Below are positions 1 to 5,211 of a stretch of DNA of 36,020 nucleotides, in pieces. The stretch's first letter is position 1. Every line of letters starts with the position of its first letter. This DNA is from Candidatus Cloacimonadota bacterium (lineage in GTDB: Bacteria > Cloacimonadota > Cloacimonadia > Cloacimonadales > Cloacimonadaceae), in assembly GCA_012516855.1 (NCBI GenBank), contig JAAYWB010000018.1:1-36020 (forward strand), given 5' to 3'. The notes under the pieces were generated by a model that was not told the origin of the DNA, made no database searches, and was given only the letters and a program-made list of their open reading frames with translations. Made by a program: the position numbers and the translations under genes.

Positions 1-2
1 GC

Positions 3-134
3 TTTGGCGGCCTGAAGAAACACTTTGGCTGGAGCAGATCGATCTATATGGGTTTGCAAAACACCTCGAACTATCTGCTTATGGGTGCCATAGCCTTCAA
101 CCTCAAGCGTGGCCTGAAGATTTTGCGAACCTGA
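3..134 (+). pseudogene. IS5-like transposase, C-terminal fragment
   Basis: The reading frame is open from the window edge and encodes 43 residues ending in a TGA. It contains the pattern KKHFGWSR, then YMGLQN, then AFNLKRGL, which resembles the C-terminus of IS5-type DDE transposases (H-F-G, a GL-x-N element, then a hydrophobic stretch ending in N-L-K/R). Only the 3' end lies in the window, so I cannot tell whether the element upstream is intact. A strong hairpin and an IS-end-like sequence follow, and that IS end recurs inverted at 20519-20610. IS5 is the best family match by eye; another DDE family is possible. Confidence 0.7.
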
Positions 135-148
135 GATAGGAGAGGTCT

Positions 149-180
149 GCCCGGATTTTTGGAAAAACCCAAAAATGGGC
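149..180. repeat. Hairpin directly after transposase stop
   Basis: An 8-bp perfect stem (155-162 with 169-176, ATTTTTGG/CCAAAAAT, loop 163-168) is extended by GCCC/GGGC (149-152 with 177-180) across a 2-nt bulge. It sits 15 nt after the transposase stop, inside the presumed IS 3' non-coding region. No T-tract follows, so it is not a classical intrinsic terminator. It could block transcription or be a transposase-related structure. Confidence 0.6.
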
Positions 181-215
181 CTCTTGAGAGGGCATTAGAG
201 AGGAAAAACCATCAA

Positions 216-308
216 AACAGACCAAAAAAGACCTGTCGGATCAGAAAAGCTTATGTGGAGTAGGGTGAATTCATATCAATTGTAGAGCGTGTGCATTATT
301 CAACAGTC
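216..308 (+). mobile_element. IS right-end region (copy A)
   Basis: This roughly 93-bp block lies downstream of the transposase fragment and ends in ATTATTCAACAGTCT. It is clearly homologous, at about three quarters identity by eye, to the reverse complement of 20519-20610. A recurring block ending in the same short motif after a transposase fits an IS terminus with its terminal inverted repeat. The partner left end is not in the window. Confidence 0.55.
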
Positions 309-507
309 TCCCTCTATAAACATGCGTATGAGAAAAACGGGGGTGGGCGAAAAAATCTTCAGAAAGCGCCAGAAACTTTTGCCAGCGGTATCTTCCGGTC
401 CGCCGATCTGATGAAAGCCATCGCCCAAAACGCCTACAAACCTGGTTCCTGAAAAACAAAGTGGAAGGAAAATCCTGCGCCTGCTCCAAAAAGCGCCGGA
501 ACAGGAA

Positions 508-684
508 ATGACCCCACAGCCGGCTGCTGTGCCTTTCGCACATGACCTCCCGGGAGTTCCGAGGCTGCATCGAATCACTGATCGAGAGGCAGGCTATCAT
601 CTGCCACAACCGGAGGCGGGAAATAACAAAATCGCCTTGCGATACGTGCTGAACCATGTCCTGAGCGACATAAACATCCAATGA
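508..684 (+). CDS. Unrecognised short ORF before a terminator
   Basis: A frame open from 415 has its first ATG at 508 and gives 58 residues, ending 10 nt before a strong intrinsic terminator. I do not recognise the protein. Its composition (Pro-, Arg- and His-containing, no membrane segment) is not convincing, and a longer opposite-strand ORF covers the same DNA. The only support is the correctly oriented terminator immediately downstream. It may be a decayed gene tail. Confidence 0.2.
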   Translation: MTPQPAAVPFAHDLPGVPRLHRITDREAGYHLPQPEAGNNKIALRYVLNHVLSDINIQ

Positions 685-694
685 AATATTAACA

Positions 695-719
695 GGCCGG
701 CACACGCCGGCCTTTTCTT
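695..719 (+). terminator. Rho-independent terminator
   Basis: A perfect 7-bp GC stem (GGCCGGC at 695-701, GCCGGCC at 706-712) has a 4-nt ACAC loop and is followed by TTTTCTT. This is a textbook intrinsic terminator for + strand transcription coming from the IS region or from the cryptic ORF ending at 684. Confidence 0.8.
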
Positions 720-727
720 CCCCAAGT

Positions 728-983
728 CAAATTAGCCAAATTAGCAAATTAGCACGTCTCATACCGGCGCCGGGGGGCTGGGATGACATGATTATGGAAC
801 TGGATATACAATATATTGGTGTATATATAGTTATATATATTATACACTAATTTAGTAGGTATTAGTAGTTAGTAGGTTTAATAGTATGTAATACAGTATG
901 TTGATGTGTCTCTGAGTCCAGGATGCCAAACAACTGCCCAGCGCCGGTGTGAGACGTGCTAATTTGCTAATTTCGCTAATTTG
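728..983. repeat. 256-bp element with 47-bp inverted arms, AT-rich core
   Basis: The left arm (728-774) and the reverse complement of the right arm (937-983) match at 44 of 47 positions, and one mismatch would be a G-U wobble in RNA. Each arm holds about three tandem copies of CAAATTAGC followed by a GC-rich part. The core between the arms is very AT-rich and contains a smaller hairpin (819-847, GTGTATA/TATACAC) and three TTAGTAG units (852, 862, 869). No ORF fits. The architecture resembles a MITE or a large cruciform/RNA structure. I see no clear target-site duplication. Confidence 0.8.
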
Positions 984-1092
984 CCCGGTAACAAATTCCG
1001 CAAATTCACAGACCCCGGTCTTGACCCCGGGATTTCTCCACTTTCGCCATCCCGGACTCTAGAAAGTATTAAAACACAATAACAGAGGAACG
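984..1092. other. Non-coding leader before small ORF
   Basis: This short stretch contains an imperfect direct repeat of GACCCCGG (two copies around 1012-1030) and then an AT-rich run leading to the ribosome-binding site of the 1093 ORF. No recognisable promoter stands out. Confidence 0.3.
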
Positions 1093-1293
1093 ATGAAAAG
1101 ATTCATTCTGGTTGTCGTGTGTTCGTTGCTGCCTCTGGCAAATGGATTCTATGACGCGCAAGATTCTGGGGATCTGGCAGAGGACGGACCGGAGCCCCAA
1201 CTCCATGAACAAATCCAAGCCTGTTCGAATAAGTGGTTGGAGGAGCATCGGCAAGGATACCAGTTCATTAAGTATATGACAAAGGGGGCTTAA
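1093..1293 (+). CDS. Small putative secreted protein
   Basis: The 66-residue ORF starts with MKRF followed by a hydrophobic stretch of about 14 residues, ending near LANG, which looks like a short signal peptide. A small acidic and amphipathic remainder follows. GAGG lies 5 nt before the ATG. I recognise no family. The last codons run into the dispersed repeat copy A, so the C-terminus may be an accident of repeat insertion and the gene may be truncated. A longer ORF on the opposite strand is judged a shadow. It could be a real small gene, a fragment or chance. Confidence 0.35.
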   Translation: MKRFILVVVCSLLPLANGFYDAQDSGDLAEDGPEPQLHEQIQACSNKWLEEHRQGYQFIKYMTKGA

Positions 1294-1548
1294 AGAGCAG
1301 TAAGCACCCGGCAGACGCAGTGCCCTGCCAGCCACGCCCTTAGCGCCTGCGATATTCCCTCTCCCACGTCTCTCGCACGATGCCCGCACCGGACGCGGGA
1401 ATCATGCGGGAGGCGAAACCAAGGCAAAAGAAAGGGCCTTAACGGCCGGACCACACGCTGGCGTCGAGCGGAGCATCGACGGCAGCAATGAATGATTCTT
1501 CCAGTCCTTCCTGCCGTCCATGCTCACTGTGTTCGCTGGACGCCAGGC
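1273..1548 (+). repeat. Dispersed structured repeat, copy A
   Basis: This 276-bp block matches the reverse complement of 20171-20516 almost base for base, except that copy B carries about 70 bp more near one end. A diverged third copy lies at about 28186-28339. Internal pairing is extensive: CTCTCGCA with TGCGGGAG enclosing CCCGC/GCGGG (about 1371-1412), GGCC-TTAAC-GGCC (about 1436-1448), a CTGGCGTCGA arm (about 1458), and GACGGCAG with CTGCCGTC (about 1488-1518). There is no plausible ORF. It behaves like a mobile non-autonomous repeat or a structured intergenic element. Confidence 0.85.
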
Positions 1549-1622
1549 TTCAGGCTACGTCATCCCAGACGTCACCGAGCACGCGAGGTGACATTGATCC
1601 GGGATCCATAACGGGAAAAGAA
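1549..1622. other. Non-coding spacer with small inverted repeat
   Basis: The stretch between repeat A and the tandem repeat contains GTCACC and GGTGAC about 10 nt apart (around 1574-1595), plus REP-like CGTCATCCC and GGGATCC pieces. No gene is visible. Confidence 0.4.
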
Positions 1623-1765
1623 CTGGATTCCGGGTCAAGCCCGGAATGACGTAGGTTTAGGGTTGGGTGATGGTTGTTTCTGGATTCAGGGTCAAGCCAG
1701 GAATGACGTAGGTTTTAGGCTGGGTGATGGTTGTTTCTGGATTCAGGGGCAAGCCAGGAATGACG
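1623..1765. repeat. 57-bp tandem repeat with REP-like hairpin, about 2.5 copies
   Basis: Units start at 1623, 1680 and 1737 with an exact 57-bp period. Each begins CTGGATTC, then a run containing GTCAAGCC or GGCAAGCC, then GGAATGACG, so the first part of every unit folds as a hairpin (TTCCGGG/CCCGGAA in unit 1, TTCAGG/CCAGGAA-type in units 2 and 3). The linker contains GGGTGATGGTTGTTT. This resembles REP-like palindromes seen between genes in many bacteria, here in tandem. Confidence 0.8.
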
Positions 1766-1941
1766 CAATGGGGCCGCGCTTTTATGTGGGCCTTTTCTCT
1801 GTCCACGAATTACACGAATTCACAATAATTGAAGAGGCCTCACATAGATTTCACGGATTACACGGATTTATCCGTAAACAGGAGAGAGGGATGACGCCGG
1901 GTATCCAGCATCATCCCTCTCGAATTGGCAATGGTATGAGA
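1766..1941. other. Non-coding region downstream of the redox operon
   Basis: It contains short tandem words, CACGAATTACACGAATTCAC near 1803-1822 and CACGGATTACACGGATT near 1851-1868, which are low-complexity intergenic repeats. A hairpin follows at 1884-1921 (11-bp stem GAGAGGGATGA/TCATCCCTCTC, 16-nt loop). That hairpin lies 20 nt past the stop of the - strand thioredoxin-like gene but has no U-tract on that strand, so it is only a possible 3'-end structure. Confidence 0.45.
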
Positions 1942-2460
1942 TTATTCGTCAGCAGCGGCTTGCATCAGCTCCCGCAGATGCTCGACATAGGGACCGGCGC
2001 CACCATCCTGATAACCGGTTTGTGCGATCAATTCTTCCTGAGAGTTGATTATCAGTATCGTGGGGAAGCCCTCTATATCGTATTTCTCCGCCAGGGCTTG
2101 ATTTGCTTTGGCCACCTCGGGCGGAAGCTTTGTCTTACTTGGGAAGTCGATGGTGAGAAGGATCAGGTTTTCCTTCGCGAAGTCGATGAATTCCGGCTGG
2201 ACAAAAACTTCGTCCCGAAGCCTGAAGCACCAGGGGCACCAGTCGGAGCCGGTGAAGTTGATGAGAACAGGAAGACCGAGTTCTTCGGACAGGCCCAGGG
2301 CGAGCTTGTAATCCGTGATCCAGGTTCCCGGCTCGTAAGCCGTTTTCGTGGTGTCCTGAGCGCTAACCGCATCCGAAGCGGGCTCGATCGCCTTGTCTCC
2401 GGCCTGGCAGCCTACAATCAGGATCAGGCTCAATATCAGCATTAGGGTTAGTTTTTTCAT
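1942..2460 (-). CDS. Thioredoxin-like lipoprotein (CPWC)
   Basis: The 172-residue protein has a lipoprotein signal peptide (hydrophobic residues 4-16, lipobox IVGC with Cys18). The mature part is a thioredoxin fold with the active site W-C75-P-W-C78 and a cis-proline region GFPT near residue 135. It resembles the thioredoxin_7/DsbD-gamma type of periplasmic, membrane-anchored thioredoxins. It probably reduces or repairs periplasmic thiols, but the direction of electron flow is not evident. It is the last gene of a four-gene operon and its ATG overlaps the OsmC stop by 4 bp. A DsbD/TlpA-like role is possible. Confidence 0.88.
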   Translation of the reverse strand: MKKLTLMLILSLILIVGCQAGDKAIEPASDAVSAQDTTKTAYEPGTWITDYKLALGLSEELGLPVLINFTGSDWCPWCFRLRDEVFVQPEFIDFAKENLILLTIDFPSKTKLPPEVAKANQALAEKYDIEGFPTILIINSQEELIAQTGYQDGGAGPYVEHLRELMQAAADE

Positions 2461-2891
2461 TGTGATACCTCTTTGTCGTTAATGAAAGTTTTCACTATGA
2501 TATTGGCCGCCTTGGCAAGCATAGCGTGCACTCCGCAGTATTTCTCCATCGAAAGCCGGACAGCTTTGATGACTTTTTCCGGCGGGAGATCATCCCCCCA
2601 AAAGCGAAAATCAGCCCTGATGGTGTGATAGGTGACGGGCTGTTCCGTGGTGGAATCGGCGTCCACATCCACCCTGAACTTGAAATCATCCACCCGCATT
2701 TTTTTCAGGAGGGAGACCACATCCATTGCGGAGCAACCGCTCAGGGCCAGGAGCAACAGGGGTTTGGGGCGCGGACCGAGGTCCTTTCCGCCCCACGCGG
2801 TATCGGCATCCAAAACCAGACGATGTCCGTCGGCCTCGGCTTCGAAAGCCATGCCTCCAGACCAGGTCAGAGTCGTTTTTGTGCCCATCAA
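2457..2891 (-). CDS. OsmC/Ohr-family protein
   Basis: The 144-residue protein has the OsmC layout: N-terminal beta strands, the P-L-x-L-L-A-L-S-G-C53 segment and a second cysteine, K-Y-C119-G-V-H. These two cysteines are the peroxidatic/resolving pair in OsmC and Ohr thiol peroxidases that reduce organic hydroperoxides. Sequence alone does not separate OsmC, Ohr and YhfA-type members; the short N-terminus and the YCGVHAML ending look closest to the YhfA-like group. The start is either of two consecutive ATGs. It overlaps the MarR gene by 4 bp upstream, consistent with translational coupling in a peroxide-response operon. Confidence 0.88.
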   Translation of the reverse strand: MMGTKTTLTWSGGMAFEAEADGHRLVLDADTAWGGKDLGPRPKPLLLLALSGCSAMDVVSLLKKMRVDDFKFRVDVDADSTTEQPVTYHTIRADFRFWGDDLPPEKVIKAVRLSMEKYCGVHAMLAKAANIIVKTFINDKEVSQ

Positions 2892-3343
2892 ATTTCCGCT
2901 GTGGTGGCTTTCAGCACTTCCTCATACTTTTCGACGTAGATTTTCATGGCTTTGTAAACGTCTTCCACGTTCTTTTCCGGTATTTGGGCGATAATCTTCT
3001 TTTGATGGTCAACAACGGTTTGGCGGCTGTTTTCAGCCAGCTTTTTGCCCTTGTCGGTGATGATGGCGAACCAACAGCGGCGGTCTTTTTCCGAGGGTTT
3101 GCGCAACACGAGCTTTTTGCTCACCAGATTGTCCATAATCCGGGTGATGCGGCTGTGGGAAACATTGAGAACCTTTGCCAGCTCGTTCATGTTGACGGGT
3201 TCCTTCACCACAAAAAGATGATTAAGCAGCTGGCACTCCATTTTCCCAGCCTGCAGACACGCTTTCTGAGCATAGTCGATCTCGCTCAGAACCACCTGAA
3301 GCCTTGTGATCAATCCGTGGAAATGTTCAGCATTGACCTTCAT
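2888..3343 (-). CDS. MarR-family transcriptional regulator
   Basis: The 151-residue protein has a MarR winged helix-turn-helix: NELAKVLNVSHSRITRIMDN is the recognition region (about 53-73), followed by the wing with the conserved D-R-R (SEKDRRCW) and a helical dimerisation C-terminus. A single Cys in the N-terminal helix (Cys29) and another in the wing could make it a thiol-based sensor like OhrR, but that is inference. It has a good AAGGAG ribosome-binding site 6 nt before the ATG. It sits between glutaredoxin and osmC-type genes and is a good candidate to control its own operon through the palindrome at 3605-3618. Confidence 0.9.
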   Translation of the reverse strand: MKVNAEHFHGLITRLQVVLSEIDYAQKACLQAGKMECQLLNHLFVVKEPVNMNELAKVLNVSHSRITRIMDNLVSKKLVLRKPSEKDRRCWFAIITDKGKKLAENSRQTVVDHQKKIIAQIPEKNVEDVYKAMKIYVEKYEEVLKATTAEI

Positions 3344-3356
3344 GGTATTCTCCTTT

Positions 3357-3596
3357 TTATTGTATATGCAGCAGGCGGTTTATCTTATCCTTGTCAAAAC
3401 CGACCACCGCGGTATTATTTATCCAGAGCTGAGGCACGCCCGTCTGTCCGGTTTTGCGCTGCATATCGCGCAGTGCCTGTTCGTTTTTCGCCACATCGAC
3501 GTATTTATAGGTGAATCCGTGGGAAGACAGATAATCTTTCACTTTTTTACACCAGGAACAGGTTGGTGTTCCAAAAACGACGATCTTGTTCTTCAT
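3357..3596 (-). CDS. Glutaredoxin/NrdH-like protein
   Basis: The start at 3596 gives 79 residues beginning MKNKIVVFGTPTC. An upstream in-frame ATG at 3647 would overlap the promoter and add a poor N-terminal tail, so it is rejected. The fold is a minimal glutaredoxin: active site C13-S-W-C16, the TGVPQLWIN cis-proline loop, and a C-terminal GFDKDKI element typical of NrdH/Grx-like proteins. AGAGG lies about 11 nt before the ATG. It is the first gene of the redox operon; MarR starts 13 bp after its stop. It likely transfers electrons to thiol enzymes. The reductant, glutathione or thioredoxin reductase, is unknown. Confidence 0.85.
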   Translation of the reverse strand: MKNKIVVFGTPTCSWCKKVKDYLSSHGFTYKYVDVAKNEQALRDMQRKTGQTGVPQLWINNTAVVGFDKDKINRLLHIQ

Positions 3597-3604
3597 ACTG
3601 TTTT

Positions 3605-3618
3605 GTACCTCTGGGTAC
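3605..3618. promoter_or_regulatory. Candidate MarR operator palindrome
   Basis: GTACC-TCTG-GGTAC is a perfect 5-bp inverted repeat placed directly downstream of the -7 element of the - strand promoter, at about the expected transcription start, and upstream of the glutaredoxin ATG. That is where a repressor would block initiation. Assignment to the operon's MarR protein is inference. Confidence 0.5.
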
Positions 3619-3647
3619 AATAATAATGAGACTAATAGATTAAGCAA
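3618..3647 (-). promoter_or_regulatory. Promoter of redox operon
   Basis: Read on the - strand: TTG (3647-3645), 19 nt, then TATTATTG (3625-3618). This is a 7 of 8 match to the Bacteroidota -7 consensus TAnnTTTG at the right distance from the -33 TTG. It also reads as TTGCTT, 16 nt, TATTAT in sigma-70 terms. Confidence 0.55.
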
Positions 3648-3685
3648 GAAAAATTTTCCTGCTCGCGATGGTTTCGGAAGAACTT

Positions 3686-3762
3686 ATAATTTGGGTTGAA
3701 AGCCGAAACGTAGGCCAGAAAAAAAACTTGCCATAATTTGGGTTGTGGAAAAATTGCCACAA
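3686..3762 (+). promoter_or_regulatory. radA upstream region: direct repeats and hairpin
   Basis: A 13-bp exact direct repeat, ATAATTTGGGTTG, occurs at 3686-3698 and 3733-3745, 47 bp apart. The first overlaps a perfect TATAAT (3685-3690). TTGTGG and CCACAA (3743-3748, 3757-3762) form a small hairpin just before the ribosome-binding site. A promoter or regulatory role for radA is likely from position, but no convincing -35 or -33 element is present. Confidence 0.4.
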
Positions 3763-3777
3763 AGCGAGGATAAAAAA

Positions 3778-5118
3778 ATGGCGACCACCTTTTTTTGCAC
3801 GGATTGCGGCTTCGAATCCACGAAGTGGAGTGGGAAATGCCCCTCCTGCGGGAGCTGGAGCACAATGAAAGAGAGCACGCGGGTTACGGGAAAAGCCAGC
3901 AAGGGCGGGGCTTCCGACCTTCAAGCGCCCAAACCGGAGCGGATCAAAGACCTCAAATACAGCGGCGAAACCCGCAGCGCCACGGGAGTGCGGGAATTCG
4001 ACCTGGTGATCGGAGGCGGGATCGTGGGCGGAATGCTGGCCCTGATCGGCGGTGAGCCGGGCATCGGCAAATCAACCCTCATGCTTCAGCTTTCGGAATG
4101 GATGGGCAAGCAGAGTAAAAAAGTTCTCTACGTTTCGGGCGAGGAAAGCGCCGAACAAATCCATCTGCGCAGCACCAGACTGAACATCGGCAGCGAGAAC
4201 ATCTGGCTGCTCAGCACCAACGACGCGGAACTGATGCTCAAGGCGGCGGAGGAAAGCCGGCCGGACATCATGATAGTGGATTCCATCCAGTCGGTGAGCC
4301 TGCCAAGCCTGGATTCGCTTCCGGGCAGCATCACGCAGTTGCGCGAGACCAGCAACCGCATCCTGCGCAGCGCGAAAATCCTAAGGATGCCGGTGTTCAT
4401 GGTCGGCCACGTTACCAAGGAAGGCTTTGTGGCGGGGCCCAAAATCATCGAGCACATGGTGGACACCGTCCTCTACTTCGAGGGTGAACCGCGCGGGCAA
4501 TACAAGATTTTAAGGGCAGTGAAGAACCGCTTTGGGCCCACCAACGAAATCGGCATCTTCGAGATGACCAACCTGGGCCTAGTGGAGGTTCCGAATCCAA
4601 ACCACATCTTCCTCTCCAATGACGGCGAGCACAACGGCACCGCCATCGGCTGCGTGATGGAGGGAACGCGGTCCTTCATCGTGGAAGTCCAATCCTTGGC
4701 CACCACATCGAACTACGGGACGCCTCAGCGTGTGGTGGTGGGGCTAGAGCAGAAAAAGCTGGCCATCCTGCTGGCCATTCTGGAAAAAAACCTTGCCCTG
4801 TATCTGAGGTCCAGCGACGTTTTCATCAACCTCGCAGGAGGCATCCGGTCTTCCGATCCCGGCCTGGATTTGGCCATATTGGCGGCAATAATCTCCAGCC
4901 TCAAAGACAAGCCCCTGCCCGAAAAATCGGTATTCATCGGGGAAGTGGGGCTGAACGGCGAAGTAAGGCCGGTTTCGCAACTTGACGCCCGGGTTAACGA
5001 GGCGGCGAAACTCGGCTATGAAAAAGTGTTCGTTTCCGGACACGCGAAGCTTAGGCAAAAGGGGAAGGCGATCAGAATCCGCGATGTGAGGGAACTGTAT
5101 GGAGCGCTGGACAAGTGA
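3778..5118 (+). CDS. radA: DNA repair protein RadA
   Basis: The 446-residue protein has all parts of RadA/Sms: an N-terminal zinc finger (C7, C10, C21, C24), a RecA-like ATPase with Walker A GEPGIGKST (about 92-100), the diagnostic K-N-R-F-G motif (about 249-253) and a C-terminal Lon-protease-like domain (ending LDARVNEAAKLGYEKVFV). RadA is a hexameric helicase that drives branch migration during recombination. The start at 3778 was chosen over an in-frame ATG at 3745 because it begins right at the zinc finger and follows a GAGG site. It is divergent from the redox operon; the next gene is 93 bp away. Confidence 0.96.
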   Translation: MATTFFCTDCGFESTKWSGKCPSCGSWSTMKESTRVTGKASKGGASDLQAPKPERIKDLKYSGETRSATGVREFDLVIGGGIVGGMLALIGGEPGIGKSTLMLQLSEWMGKQSKKVLYVSGEESAEQIHLRSTRLNIGSENIWLLSTNDAELMLKAAEESRPDIMIVDSIQSVSLPSLDSLPGSITQLRETSNRILRSAKILRMPVFMVGHVTKEGFVAGPKIIEHMVDTVLYFEGEPRGQYKILRAVKNRFGPTNEIGIFEMTNLGLVEVPNPNHIFLSNDGEHNGTAIGCVMEGTRSFIVEVQSLATTSNYGTPQRVVVGLEQKKLAILLAILEKNLALYLRSSDVFINLAGGIRSSDPGLDLAILAAIISSLKDKPLPEKSVFIGEVGLNGEVRPVSQLDARVNEAAKLGYEKVFVSGHAKLRQKGKAIRIRDVRELYGALDK

Positions 5119-5177
5119 CGGAGAGGCCTGCCCCGGGCGGCGGAACGAACGGCGTTTCAGACTTCTGGCGATGCCCC

Positions 5178-5211
5178 TTGACAGAAATGCCGGGCAGCGA
5201 AAACTAATCCC
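5178..5211 (+). promoter_or_regulatory. TTGACA element before pgpH operon
   Basis: A consensus TTGACA lies at 5178-5183, 28 nt before the ATG of the HD phosphohydrolase. No good -10 or -7 element is visible at the matching distance, so this is only a candidate. If used, the leader would be very short, and no clear Shine-Dalgarno sequence precedes the ATG. Confidence 0.3.

Noticed and set aside
271-705. 144-residue ORF on the - strand
   Set aside because: It begins inside the terminator hairpin, runs into the IS end, lacks a ribosome-binding site and resembles no protein I know.
728-983. CRISPR array
   Set aside because: The short CAAATTAGC units are directly adjacent without spacers, and the main structure is an inverted, not direct, repeat.
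1069-1389. 106-residue ORF on the - strand
   Set aside because: It starts inside structured repeat copy A and is antisense to the better-supported small ORF; composition looks non-coding.
1273-1548. Integron attC-like site
   Set aside because: The nested hairpins recall attC, but the required core-site motifs and cassette ORFs are absent.
1663-2445. 260-residue ORF on the + strand
   Set aside because: It translates the 57-bp tandem repeat and then the antisense of the thioredoxin-like lipoprotein gene, which has clear motifs.
5178-5211. Strong sigma-70 promoter before pgpH
   Set aside because: TTGACA is perfect but no -10 or -7 box lies at the matching distance, so it is kept only as a weak candidate.
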